Assembly: GCF_021347895.1 (NCBI RefSeq)
Contig: NC_067126.1
Coordinates: forward strand, 30,144,482-30,208,481
Reading direction: 5' to 3'
Source: Acanthochromis polyacanthus
Lineage: Eukaryota > Chordata > Actinopteri > Pomacentridae
Length of the DNA stretch: 64,000 nt
Shown here: positions 32,500 to 45,500 of the stretch, piece by piece
Layout of the letters: the number at the start of each line of letters is the position of its first letter
How positions within the stretch are numbered: the first letter of the stretch is position 1
Notes under the pieces: model-generated
Told to the model about the DNA's origin: nothing
Databases searched by the model: none
Seen by the model: only the letters and a program-made list of their open reading frames with translations
Translations under genes and position numbers: made by a program

Positions 32500-33545
32500 G
32501 ATTCAGTCAGTTGCAACCAGTGACATAAAGTTCATCCAGCTCCTTTTGTCCAGCATTGCAGTTAAAAGTTCTTTGCCTTCCAGACCACTGTCTTCTTCTG
32601 ATAGCATCAGGTTTCCATAACAGTACTCAACCAGCTGCTTCGTTGTGTCTCACCACGTCTATCATCCAGGGCTAGTCTATGTTGGCTAATGATGGTTGAC
32701 AAGCGTGGATGTGAGCCGTATCGAGACTTGTTGGTGAGATGTTTTGTACCATCCGTAGCATTCTGGTATACGTCCCATCAATTCCTTTTGAGAATGACCT
32801 CATTAGTGACCAGGAGTCGGATCCATAGAGCAAGATGGATTCCACTGATGCCTTGAATACTCTCATTTTGGTTGCCATTGTAATTGGAGATACCCATATT
32901 TTTGACAGTGCAATGCTCCCCAAGCTTTGCCAAGCCTCCAAGATATAGGAAATCATCAACTTTTTTGATATCTGACCCTTCTTGTGCATGCAATGTCTCA
33001 TCAAATGTTGGGTAAAGGTGCATGAATTTTGTCTATGGAGTCCAATCTGTCTTGTTTTTCACTCTACCTGATGCAGAAGGTCTTCTGCTTCACTGAGAGT
33101 GTTTTCCAGGAGGGCCATGTCATCGAATGCAAGTTCTGAGAGGACTTGTTCAGTGTGTCTTCTACTTTGTCGATGCTTTAGGGTCAGACCATCGGAGGAC
33201 AAGACTGCACTCCTCAGTACATAATCTAAGCAGATGATGAAGAGGAAGGGTGCTAGAGGGTCACCTTGGAGTACTCCAGTGTCTATGGAGACACCCGAAT
33301 CTTGCCCTCAGGAATCGTGACTATCGCAGAAGTGTTGACATACATAACTTTTATTGCTTCAACGGTAGGAGGAGGGATTCCATAGAGGGTGCCAGTAGAA
33401 TTTGCAACATTTTGTTTCCGTCATTTGAGTGGAATGCCTTCTTAAAATCAATGAAAACCAGTATCACCAATCCTGGTTTTCCTATTTGATTCGGTTCATA
33501 TTTTGCAGTCACTAATCCATATTCAGATGGGTTTCAAGGAAAAAA
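32500..33545 (-). mobile_element. non-LTR retrotransposon relic, reverse-transcriptase part of ORF2
   Basis: Minus-strand fragments in order: ILVFIDFKKAFHS (RT motif A, about 33425-33460), TGVLQGDPLAPFLFIICLDY (motif B, about 33227-33286), LAFDDMALLENTLSEAEDLL (motif C, with DD, about 33080-33135), then KMRVFKASVESILLYGSDSW (32820-32880) and remnants of the C-terminal end (ELLTAMLDKRSW) near 32560. Several frame changes and stops. 5' truncated; the endonuclease part is absent. The LLYGS-W block is typical of RTE/craTA-type fish LINEs, but the clade is not settled. Confidence 0.75.
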
Positions 33546-34226
33546 TCCAACACAAAGTGACTCATTTTCTTGTTCCAGGTCACCAGAACTGCTTTAATGC
33601 GCCTTTAACATTGATTCTCCAAGTTTGTGGAAATTTATTGAAGGGATAAACATCGTTCTTCCACGAGACATTCCCTCATTTGGTTTTGTGGTCGAAGTCG
33701 TCCAAAATCTACCCTAGATGTTCAGATGGGGTCAGAGCTGGTGGCTTCTAAACCATTCAGTGACCCCTTGTACCTTACAGATGGGAACATCCTGGATGAG
33801 ATTACTTTCATCAGGATAGAAATATTTCATCATTTGTAGTGACGGTTACCTTTATCCTGTGAGCAAAATGGCTCTGCAGCATGACAGAGCCACCCAGTGC
33901 CTTTGCTGCATGGGTCAGGGTTCAGACTTTTGTTTAAATTCATCACGTATCTGTTAAAATATAATCTGAAAAGCTTACTGATCATGTTACCTTTCACCTG
34001 CTTTCCTTTTTAAAAAAATATTTTTATAAAATTAGTCAAAAAATGTGAAAACACAAAGCTTTTCAAAAAAGCTCTGTTATCAACACCTATAATAGCTGTT
34101 CCACCTAAAAGCTACTTATTACCATGTGTGTTTAATCATTTGTGCTAAACATAGATAACAGGACAGTAAGTAAAAGTATCTTTTCATTCAGGTACATTTC
34201 ACAGCTGACGTTTGACTTGTAAAAGT
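33546..34226. other. intergenic, unassigned
   Basis: No gene. 33560-33850 has the look of an old repeat, but I could not assign it. Confidence 0.35.
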
Positions 34227-34234
34227 GATGAAGG

Positions 34235-34805
34235 TTAGCCTAGCTGCGCTAGACAACCCACGGCAACGAATTTAATTCTCTGCCAGGGTGGGTCTAGTTA
34301 CCCTCCATAAGGCTCGAGGCTGGATTCTCCTAAAACTGGCCGACGAATCACCATGAAGTGTAGAATCAGAAGGCGGGCGTAACTAAGTGACAACAGAGGC
34401 GCGACGATTCTGACAGAAACAACCGGTGCACAATAAACAGTTATCTTTCGACTCGGCTTTGGCCACAGCCCTTAAAGATTTGAAGCTAAAATTCAACTTG
34501 AAAGATAAATAAAGGACGGCACTGAAGTGTTTCGTTGAGAAGAAAGACGTATTTGGACTTATGCTGACGGGATATGGCAAATCCTTAATATACCAGTTGG
34601 TTCCGCTGGTTGGGAAGCTAATGGGACTTAGCCACAATTCGGCGCTCTAGGAACTCCGTCAGCCTATTCGTTGCGCTGATTGGTTGTATACCCACACAAT
34701 TGCTGCAGAGTGATTTGAAAGACAACCTTTTAGCCCGCCTCCCTCCCTGTCGAGCGGCCCTAGACCCTTGTACCTTCAGAACATGGGTCTAACGTGGCTA
34801 GGCTA
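34235..34805 (+). mobile_element. MITE carrying a RecQ-type helicase fragment, copy 2
   Basis: Same family as 23774-24356 in opposite orientation. Ends TTAGCCTAGC / GGCTAGGCTA, flanked by GATGAAGG (34227-34234, 34806-34813). The plus strand reads ALATALKDLKLKFNLKDK then stops (TAA) where copy 1 has CAA, and continues with CFVEKKDVFGLM and TGYGKSLIYQL. Here the Walker A proline is mutated (GACGGG preceded by CTG). Confidence 0.72.
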
Positions 34806-34813
34806 GATGAAGG

Positions 34814-35863
34814 CCTTAACATTAATATAGATTATTTTGTTCTATTCAGATGTTCAAGTGGGTCATGGCAGTGAGTCAGAATGAGAATATCTGAATTCAT
34901 CAATCAATCATTTGATTATTTTTGAATTTATTAATTGCATTTCTTTTTAATTCCTTACCTGTGATTTTCCTACTACAGCAAGTCAAAAATGTATATATTA
35001 AAAAAAACGGTGTTTCTATGAAATAACCTCTATCTCAGATTACAAAAAAGTGCATGGTCAAGTGTTTTACATCTAATCTAGCCTTTTCCTTTAGATCAGA
35101 TTACTTTTCATTGCCATACATGTTGCTTATTTCAAATCTTGTTAGCCTTTTTCTTCAAAAAACTGCATCAAACAAAATCAATATTAATGTTTCTTTCAAA
35201 ATATGTGCTTCCTCACAGCCTGCTCTGTGTGCTCAAGTATTGTCCTGTATATACAGAACTCTGCAGTTCCATGTTTTGATTTATAGGCTTTATGAGCTTC
35301 CTAACCGAGAAGCCTGAACACTGCCTTTGAGTAATGCTTTACCTATGAACACCTGACACTGCAGAATGCACCTTTGTGTCTAAGAGTATCTCTTTCCGTA
35401 AAAATCCCTTCATGTGTGTACACACAATAGCCACCCTATACAATCCCCAAACAGGTTCGACTTGCAAGTGTGCGTCTGTTGTTGTGTGTTGTGTGTATCA
35501 GATCCTCATATCCACAAACAATTTCTGCTCATTTGTTCACGATGATCACCTTGTAAACACAATGAGCTGACCTTAAATTCTCGCTGGTGCTCATGCTGTT
35601 CGCACACGCCTTTGATACCATCTGTGTGTGAAGTTCAGAGACCTCCTCGGCTCTGTTTGAGGCGTGGAGCAGTTGGTGGTCCTCTGACTTGCAGACATGG
35701 TGCATTTCCCTGCCAGTGTCTGCCCATTCCCAGCCATCTGAGGAGCCTCACTGACCCTGTGACGCCCACTGCACTGCTGAGGAAACACACAGAGTGTAAC
35801 AGAGCAGCGGGCCGACAGAGGAAATGTGACCCCAGAACATACCCAGAATCTCACCATGTTTAA
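34814..35863. other. intergenic, nothing recognised
   Basis: Overlapping chance ORFs on both strands at 35591-35881 have no family resemblance and no splice support. Confidence 0.4.
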
Positions 35864-36348
35864 CCCTCCTGTTGTCCTCATTTACAGGCACCAAAAAATG
35901 TTTCCTCATCTGAAAAAAAATTCAAAAATTCCATAAAAAATTCCCCAAATTTCTGAAAATTTGCAAAACCTTCAGGAAGAAAATTCCAAAAAAAAAAATC
36001 CTTAAAATATTCTTATAAATATTTTCAAAAAAATGAGTAAAATCCTTCAAAAAATCCTAAAAATATAAGAAGTGTTTACATGTATATCAGTAACATTTCT
36101 AATATTCTCTTAAGAACATTCACATAAAAATCAACCAAAATCCACTGAAATTTGCTGGATTTTGGTTGATTTTTATGTGAATGTTCTTCAGAAACATTGT
36201 TAACATTTAGTTTTTCCACCAAAAATGTGTAAAGATTTCCCAAAAATGTTGAAAATGTGGACATCAGAAGTTTCACTGTGAAAGTATAGTTTTTCCCACA
36301 TTTTCAAACTTTAAAACGGGTCAATCATCCCACAGGACAACAGAAAGG
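35864..36348 (-). mobile_element. TTAA-flanked MITE, copy 3, with a near-perfect central hairpin
   Basis: TTAA at 35860-35863 and 36349-36352. Ends CCCTCCTGTTGTCCTC and GGACAACAGAAAGG. Central palindrome at about 36111-36193: arms GAACATTCACATAAAAATCA and CCAAAATCCA mirrored by TGGATTTTGGTTGATTTTTA then TGTGAATGTTC. Orientation opposite to copies 1 and 2. Confidence 0.82.
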
Positions 36349-36352
36349 TTAA

Positions 36353-38086
36353 AGGTTTGCTGCACAACAATGAAGACTGCCTCCTTATTTTGCAGCTAAA
36401 CAATGCAAAAATTACACTTTAGTTGTCTTTGGTGTGACTGATTCCCCATATGCTGCAAAAAATACTTTTACCTCATGAGGTCGCCAGAGACTAGAAGATA
36501 GTTTAAGCTTTAGTGACAAAATCAGGAGGAATCCAACAGTATAGAAAGGCTTGGACAGTGTTTGATTATAATAATCCAGTTGCCTCAGCATTAATTGGCA
36601 CTTTTTACTCATTTAGGTAATTTTCTATACCTAAAACACTTTAGCCTTTCTATAACTAGCATTTAAATGAATCTATATGCATACATTTGTATACATAAAG
36701 CTAATGTGCTTTCAACACTGAGCCACTAATACAGACCTTAAACCATAAAGGCTTAATTTACATAAAAGCTCTGACTCTTGTTCCTCTTCTAATGCACATC
36801 CACAAAAAGAAAATTACACGGTACACACGCTTGAGTTTGCTAACAACAAGGCACCTGGTCATTTGATGCCTGGCTGTTATGAGACTATTTAAAGAAAGCG
36901 CTTGCATGTGTGTGTTTTCAGGAAGTAGAGGGAAAAGTGTACCACAGCGTAAAAATAATAGATGGCGTTGATGCAAAATTACCAAGGGTAAATGTGTTTC
37001 TTCACAAAGATGTACTCCGATCAGAGTGATAAAGCGTTAATGTGATGCAGCGTTTTAATGTTGCAGCCGGGCCAGGTGGTGCCATGTTATTCATCCCACC
37101 CTTGGAAAGCTTAATGTAGCCATGCATCATGTTTTATGATGCAACTTTATGTGTCACATGTAAAATCTTCATCTGCGCAGCGGCAAAACTCTAAAAACAT
37201 ACAATCAGCACAGAAGAGAAACACATACTTTGTAATAAGAATAATGTTTTGATCTGTACTCTGGATTCTGTATCAATATATCAGGTATTTGAAATATAAA
37301 ATGACAGAACAGGGTGTGACCTTCACTCTACAGTCCAAAACCTTAAATTTTTAAGTAAGAGCAGCATTTAAGAGGCTGAGACCAGGAAATATTTGTCATT
37401 ATTTCATATATAAATGACTTTAACACTGGTTTCTGGAAATTGATTAGCTTATCAGTCATGTTTCTGTTCAGTATTAAGCTTTACAAACTGAAAACAGGTC
37501 AAAATTAAAACTGTGAGTACAGTACAGTGTTTACCGGTGTATTTCACAGGTAGCTTCCAGTATCAAAGCTGATTTAGCCAATCAAACATGGGGGCTAGAT
37601 CTATTTCATCTAATAATCAGTGTATTTAGGGTGGTTCAGGAATTTTTAGACTGGATGTGTTTCAAGAAAAATTACTTTTAAGCCAACTAAATGAATAAAT
37701 GAGCACTGGATTCAGTCATAATCCACCAGAAAATATATTCCGAGGAATGCGGAAATGGATTTACCAGCATTTAGACCTTGATTATGGGAAAAGAAATGGC
37801 AGTGCTTTCTGTATGGCAAAATATTCTGAGTTAAATGCTCAATTACAAGCTTTTTTTTCTAAGTTCTCAACAGTTCTGTAATTTCCAGATGATTTCCTAC
37901 AAGAAAAAAAAAACGTTTTGTCGAATACTAATTACTTGGAAAAGCTTAGTTAGTTATGCTGAATTTATAATGAGTTGTTGATTATCAGAGGAATTTCTCT
38001 GCTTCACTTTGAGAAAATAGGTGTTAAAGTTTGAGGGAAAAGATAAGTTTTTGTGTGTGTGATTTTTTCCCCTCTTCAAATTTCAG
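36353..38086. other. upstream of tanc1, nothing recognised
   Basis: AT-rich sequence with short ORFs only. It may include tanc1 promoter sequence, but no motif was convincing. Confidence 0.35.
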
Positions 38087-38336
38087 TCCTGCAGCTTGCA
38101 TGTGCAGCATCCTGTCATGTCCATGAGGCATGCACAGAGGAAGGAGGAGGAGGAAGGCAGCGGTTTGTTCTGTTGATGTTCCTCCCTGTAGATGACCTCA
38201 TGTCGGGAGGAGGAGGAGCCGCGCGTCCCGGAGCCTACCTTGGTTGGATCAAGTGGGAACTGAGTTCGTGTGGAGATACGCTGAAGAGGACTGGGAAAAC
38301 TTTTTGGGATACATTAATATCCATGACATTTATCAG
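38087..38336 (+). other. tanc1: candidate tanc1 5' untranslated exon
   Basis: A GC-richer block with GGAGGAGGAGG runs ends at a strong donor, TTTATCAG|gtaggacc. An acceptor-like cttcaaatttcag precedes it at 38086, so it is either an internal UTR exon or the body of the first exon. Its ORFs do not resemble TANC1, so it is treated as non-coding. The link to the coding exon at 49614 is inferred from position and strand. Confidence 0.4.
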
Positions 38337-38889
38337 GTAGGACCTCAACTGTGCTTTCAAGTTGACCAAATCGACTAAATGAGCGTGGGCGTGTGTAGTT
38401 TGGAGAAGTAGGAGGTGGGATGTTGGAGAGTTTTAGTGGCAGTTAGTTGGGAGGAATGTCGGGGCATGCCCACTGAGCTGCTCCCCAGACCAGCGGGACT
38501 GACAGCTAACTGTTTTTGTGTTTTCATTTCAAGATTGTCACAGTTATTCAAGCCATTTGTAGTTGTTTTTTTCCCTATCGCGACCTACTTTTCCCTTCCC
38601 CAGCTTAGTGGAGTCACACTTTTCCCACAGGTGACGTCTCCGTTCAGTTTGGCGTTAGCATTAGCCAGTACACACACACACACACACGCCAAAACTAATC
38701 AACCTAATTGAGCCTGAGCTGTTTAATTTTTACCATAATAACCACGTTGTTGTGGCGTTACAATGCTAAAATGTTTTTGCCACTGTGTTGGGTAATTGGG
38801 GAAGTAATCCCCCCAAAAACAAACAAAAGCTGAACTAATCTGCAAATAGCTCCTGATTCAAGTGTAATATTAAATATTATGGACTAAAT

Positions 38890-39510
38890 TTTAATTCAAA
38901 AAAGGCTGCATTTTTGGTATTTTTTCCATGGTTTAACCAGTAGTGTCTCACAAAGTAGTGAAAACACCTGCCACATGGTCCAGAGACAAAGCTGACATCT
39001 GCAAGTTGTGCTTTTTACCCAAACACAGAACCCAAAAAGATTTCAAATGTTTTATTGTTGCATACTAGTTCATGTATATTCCGTGGGTTTGGCATTGGTT
39101 TGTTAAAAGAAGTTGTGTGGGTGACCAAAACTGAATGAATCTACACATAACTTCAGACTCCAGCAAAAATATGAAATATCATACACAAAATTTCCATTCA
39201 AAAGGGTGGAAATGTAGCTTTTTGATATATTTTTTTCAATATTTTACCCAGTAGTATCTCAAAAAGTATTGAAACTGCATGCCACATGGTCCAGAGACCA
39301 CATTGACATCTTAAAATTGTACTTTTTATCCAATAACAAAACCCTAAAAGCCTTCAAATTCTCACATTTTATAGTTGTATGTCAATTTATTCATATACTG
39401 TGGATGTGGGTTTAACACCATTGATCAGTTAAAACAAGTTGTGCTGAATGTCTTTCACTATTTCCTGACTTTTTATTAGGTAAGCAATCAGTTGGTTACT
39501 CAAAAAAGTA
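38890..39510. repeat. tanc1: diverged tandem duplication, two units of about 311 bases
   Basis: CAGTAGTGTCTCACAAAGTA (38938) pairs with CAGTAGTATCTCAAAAAGTA (39249). Further pairs are GCCACATGGTCCAGAGAC and TGTATATTCCGTGGGTTTGG against CATATACTGTGGATGTGGGT, all at nearly constant offset. Similarity looks to be about 70-75 percent by eye. Confidence 0.7.
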
Positions 39511-42500
39511 ATTATTTCCAGTCCAGGAGAGCTTTCTCTTCACAACATACCATTGTAGAATAACTAAAAATGTGTTTCTGTATGTCTTAAACTTTCTCCG
39601 GATGAACAGACTTTCTTAAAGTAAATAATATTGATTGTAATGGTCTTCTCATTAGTGTGCAGATGTTTCACACAAAGTCCATTACTTTTCTTCTAACTCT
39701 GTGGTCTTGTTTGATGCTAATGTTAGTCTGTATTTTGTGATTGGATGTGGTTCTTTGCTGGAAGCAGAGCCCAAACCAGATATAGTAGTAGACTAAAGGC
39801 TAAGGGACTGTAATCTTGTTCACCCACATAAATTGACTCACTGAAGTTTGACCACTGGCTGGATATGCTTTCTGCTGTTTTCAGCATATTTTGAGTGAAG
39901 GAATACACTTGCATCTCTAGCAGGTGCTTTAAAGTCAGTGCTTCGTTTTTACTTTATTGAGAAACTGCTTGTAAATGTCAGGCTTAAGCTTTGATCATTG
40001 GAAGCATAGGAAATCGTCGATTCAGTGTGCTATGAAGTCTTTACAACTCCACAATCTCCTAGCACTCTACCTTGAAAACACCTACCGCAGCACTTGCCAT
40101 TTCCTGTCTTGAATTACTTGTTTCAGTGTAGCTTCAAGGGCAGTTTTACTCTACAGACGGTGTTGATTTTCCATCTCCAACTCAACAGGTGGAACAGGCT
40201 TTGCTTCTGTTCTGACAATCATGCTCGCAGTCGGTTAATGTGAATATGCTCCGTATTAACTTTCCAACACAATTTCAGGCAATTTTACGGTGATAATGGA
40301 ACCATTAGAGTGGATTTGCATGCCTCCATGCCAATGCTACAGCCACCCCAATTGTCTATTATAAGATGTTTGCATTACAGAGCACTCATCTTATTGAAAG
40401 TGCCATAAGAGTCTGCTTCCCACTCTCTACAGAGCCCGGTTCCCATGGTCCCCCGCCAGTTGGCCAGTAACAGATGCTGGCATCAGAATTGCATTGTTAT
40501 GGCTGAGGAGGGAAAGTTGCTGGAGCCAGTGACCTGACAGACAGCGCATACTGGGTTGTTGCTGATAAGGATAATGATTTTGTCCTATTACGAAGGAATA
40601 GAGCGTAATCCCAGCAGGAAAGCCAGATTTATAGTGGCGAGAAGGGTTCAGGACCCCGTCTGTCATCATGCTGTTTAACCCAGATTGTGAATGAATCGTC
40701 TGTGTAGTGGTGTGGAAATGTGGCGTGGTTGAGGGCAATCAAATCTTACTGCACTTTAGCTTGTTTCTGGCCTTGTGACAGTGTGGTAGTTTTATTAGCG
40801 CAAAGTTTGTAGTCAGAATAGACTTTATATTGCTTCACAGCTAACCTATTGTGCACGCTTTCAATGAATTCTACCACATTTCTCTGCTTTGAATTGATCT
40901 GTTAAAGTGTGTGAAGACACTCATTCAAACTCTTGGCCTGCTTCCAGTTGGATTTCAGTGTGGTATCAACCACAGGATTTTTATGATAGCAGATAATTGA
41001 TTTCCGCATGAGTCTGAAAGGAATCAATCTCCTTTGCGATCTGTGTCTGAGCGATTTTCATAATGTAAGTGGGATTTGCTTTACACGGCCAAGAAACTTT
41101 TACATCTCAAAGGCATTAAGGTGATTTTAGGGCATATTGTGAAATAATGGCATAATAGCAGAAGCAGACAATCAGTTACCCCTTGAGCTTTTGGAACTTG
41201 AACAAAGCAGAGGCAGTTGTGTGCTGTTTTTTGTGTTTCATGCTCGGCTCTTGGCTGCACAATTTTTTGCAATGCGATAGCTGAAGTAATCATAAAAACC
41301 TAACACCGTGAAAGTATTTTAATTGCCCATTTTCTGTCACAGACGCAACATTATATGAATCCATTAATTCTGAATTTGCTAACTATTCACAGTTAAAACA
41401 AAGAAATTTTGCACTGGGATGAAAACTCAAACACAGTCCTTTTGGCAAAGTAGCATCGTGTAATTTCATTAGCTCAAGTTTCTTGGCAGCTTATGTATCA
41501 AAATACTTGCCTTGCCATTTAATTGCCCCATTTGCCTTCAGGTCATCTATTAAAACATTACAGCGTGACAGCCACACATTTTGAATTGCCTTTGTATTTC
41601 TGTGGTGGTATTACTGTCTTGTGCTGAGTTACATACAAGTAACACGTGTATCATAGTAGAAACACATGCAATGTTTTGTTGCCTGTGTTGAGGTGAGCAA
41701 GCATGTACAAGGTATGTTTCCAAGGTCTGTGCATGTGTATGTATGCCCTCAGGCGAGCGTTTGTGTATCTAACTCACGTGTGTGTTTGGAAGCGCTTCTT
41801 GGAAACAGCTGTTACTGATTTACATTTTTGTCAAGCCTTTTTGAAGCCCCGGAGACAGAGCGGGGAAAGAGAACGAGTGAGGTGTTATAAACTATGAAAT
41901 GCGACATGTGTGGTGAGTTATTTGCAAGCAAGAGAAGAAGAACACAACGCGTTTACAAAAATGTAATATTTATTTGGTGATTGATTGAGTTGACATTACT
42001 TAAATAATGTAATTACTCTGATTTCCACTGGGATTTTCTAGGCTGAGATTCAGGAGGGTGTAAGGGGATTGTGCGGCGACCTGTGCACAATCTCCTTAGC
42101 AGGTGTCTGTCTGGAAGTTGTTGTTGCTCGCCGGCTCTGTTGTGGGTGGCGTGGACACCCGGTGGTCTACCCCAAACACTCAGTTAGCATGCTGCAGAAG
42201 AAGAGAGCAGACAGAGCCAAACATGATGGTTCTTTGACCATTTCACAGCAGCCATTGTGCAGCATGCTTTATTTTTGGACTTGCTTTTAAGTTCTTTTGG
42301 TCTTTATAGTTATCTTTTGGAAGTATGCAGAAAGGGAGGTGATTGGGTTGACCACAGACCAGTGACGATTCGTTGGATGCAAGACTGTTGTACCTTGCTT
42401 GACATACACCAATGAATTGATGAAATCTTATTTTGTCTCACAAGCAGACATCTCGACTTTTATGTGTTTCTGCTATAACCTGATCTGTAAAATCATTTCA

Positions 42501-45500
42501 TTTTAGTGCTGTAACATAAGCAAGTGCACATAAATGATTGAATAGTAGCTTGTCTCACATGACAAGTAAGACCTGAAAGAAGTTTTTTTTTTTCCTCGAT
42601 AAGTCCACTTTCCTTTTTTGACTGTTTGCAGACACTTTTTCTGTGCTGTAAATGCTATGCTCTTTAGCTAAAGTGACGGGCTAAAAATAAAACCCCATTC
42701 CAAGATTGACAAGTGGCGAGGCTGTCTTATCTGCAAAGAGCTTTTTGCTCTGAGGCCTGTTGAATGTCTGCTGGCGTACATCCTGGCTTCCTAGGTATGC
42801 TGGTTAAGTCCATGGTTTCAACTTTGCTATATTGCTGGATTCCTAATAACTTTAACATCATCTCCTTTTCACTTAATACGAGTCAGGTTTGTTCCTGTGA
42901 CCTTCTGACCGACAAACCTTAATGTGATTAGAATCTCTCCCAGTGCTTTAGGTACTTCCTGTAGACTTTAACCACTGCCTGTTAATGTTTAACTCTTAAT
43001 CAAATACCATTCTTCCTGGGAGGCAAATGTCAAATTGTGTGTAAGTAGCAATGGTCTGGCTTTATTCATTAACAGTTTAGTGCTACCATAAATCGATAGC
43101 AGAGTGATTAAGGTCATTCTGTTGTGATATTAAAAGTTACAGAATGCAGCTCCAATGAGATGATTGTTACTCAGTGTGAAGTTAAATCTGCTGCCCTCTA
43201 AGACATGTCTTGACACTTCTTGAGCAAAATGGAAAGACACAGGCTTACTCATTGCCACTGCTGAGACAGCATTTATTGTGTTGCTTAGGGGTTTAACAGT
43301 TTAACAGTGAAAAAACATCACTTCTCTTATTGTAACAGTTAAACACTGGCATACTGTCAATAAGAGTTTGATTAAAGTTGGTGGTGTCATTGGTGGACAA
43401 AGCCATTCAGATTTCATGTTTAGCTACGCTCAGTGTGAGCTCCATGTCATGGCTGACCAATTTATGCTAATCCTGTAGCATGGTTGAACTGAAAGACAAA
43501 GTTTAGTGTACTTTTAGACTCCTGCTCGTAATTGTTTGGATCACAAGGTGTATCGAATAGAAGTCTCATACTGAGCAGAAATCCTATACTGAACGATTCA
43601 CCCATCAGCTGTATCAAAGATAAGAGGACTGAGAGGGCAAATCAATCTTTCCAAAATGACTTTTCTTTCTTTCTTCTTTGTTTTTCTTCCTTAGACTCCA
43701 ATGACTCACAGACACTTAAAAGTTTAAAAGCTCACTCAGTGGCTGTTGGCCATTGTTCTTGTCTTTTGTAATTTCCCGTGCCCGTCTGACGAGTAGATCA
43801 ACCTTATCCCTTTTAATTTCACCGAGTCCTCCTCAGTAAGAAACTACCTTGCTTCGCCCCAAGCTACAACTTTGAATCTGCCTGTGCTTTTGATGAAACG
43901 GCATGTTTCCCACCATCTAGAAGTTAGTAAACAAGAGTGAACAGCAGCCTGTTTTAGTTTTAAAGAATTCTACCCTGAAATGTGTTATATTCTCTAAGAA
44001 GAGCCAGCTGCATGATCATATTTCCAAGTATGACAGCATGTGCACACTGCAACTTGAGTTATGATGCTGTTGTATTGTCTAGATTCCCAACGCTGACAAT
44101 AATAGTGTCCTTCTCATACAGGAAATACATCTAGTGCCTGGTTCCTTCAGTCAGAATGCAGGTTTAATGCCTTATTTCCTTAAAAGTTTCTTAATGCCCT
44201 GGGAAAATTTCTGTGGTGGAAATGCCATATTGTATAAACTTACCAAAAGCTTGATAGAGTTGCCCCTTTTTTGATGCTTAATGACATTCTTTAGAGACAG
44301 ATTTTTTTCAAAGGACCTTTTAGGAGTTGTGTGTGCATTTCAACTGCAGGAGCAATTTGTTTGCCAGGTCACAGTTCATTCCCCTCAAAATGTTTTTGCC
44401 CTCAACATAGTAGCCTGTGAAGGCCTCAGGTGGCTCTCTTTGACATTTTCATTGCTTAACATTCATTGTTCAACACAATCCTTGAGGCTGCTACAACTTG
44501 TGCTCAGCATTCATTCAGACTATTTCCTTCAAATGGCAACCAGAGAGCGCTGGTTGAATTACATGCTACTACTGTTCCTTTTAGGGTTTTTTTTTTTACG
44601 TCGTTAATGTGTTCAGCACAGATTGTTTGGCCTTTTTGGAATTCTGTTATCCACCTCATATTGTTCTGGAAACTCCTGCATCAAAGCATTGTTCGTCTCG
44701 CTTTTGATAAATGCCACTAATTGACAAGCATTTCCTCAGCGAATGAAACAATGATGCTACATGCTCATACTCGGTATCTGCAAGTTGTGCAGCACCCACA
44801 TCACACCCAGAGGTACCCAAGAAACCCTTACTGTCACTTTAGTGTTTTTGCAATTATTATAATGTTGCTTTAGCTTTTTTAGGTTTGGATGTTTTTGTGT
44901 GAGTTACACGTTATGTCTACTGAAAGTCATGGAAACTGAAAGTGTTTTTTGGCACAGTCATTTATTTTATTGCTCAACACAATCAATGTACAAGTTAAAG
45001 CTTTTCAATAAATTTGTACTTTGTTGAGTCATAATTGTATGATTTGTTTCTGGGGTTGTATTATATTAATAATCTAAAAGTCTTAATATCTTCTAAGATA
45101 TTCCATGAAACCTAGGCTGGCATAAGTTGAAAGAATGCAGGAACACTTGAGTCAAACCGGTAGACTAGTATATAAATATCTTTTTGTTTTGTTATTTCCC
45201 TCCCACTCACATTAGTGTGAATAACAACCTTTTGTTTACAGTGGCTCACACTCAGACTGTGCCGTCCTCCATACCTACTCCCTACACTTCCTCCTTCAAA
45301 GGTTTGTTAGCTAACTTGCCATTGTTTATGGAAGCACTTGAACTCGCAGGCCAGGGCCAGCCCTGTTTCCTGTACTGTGGACAACAAAGAATAGATAATT
45401 ATGAAGTTCACATGACAATTTTTAAACTATCACTAGTTCAGTTCTGGGCTGTGTTTAATAAACCAGCTTGAAGGTCAGCTCATAATGAGGATTTCCAAGT

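Noticed and set aside
40181..44760. Possible hidden gene in the long tanc1 intron
   Set aside because: Only short ORFs on both strands without splice support or recognisable domains.
45241..45301. Exon-like block with acceptor tttacag and donor CAAAG|gtttgt in the tanc1 intron
   Set aside because: No resemblance to TANC1, and joining it to the exon at 49614 does not keep the MFKAVLKK frame or a start codon. Probably chance splice sites.
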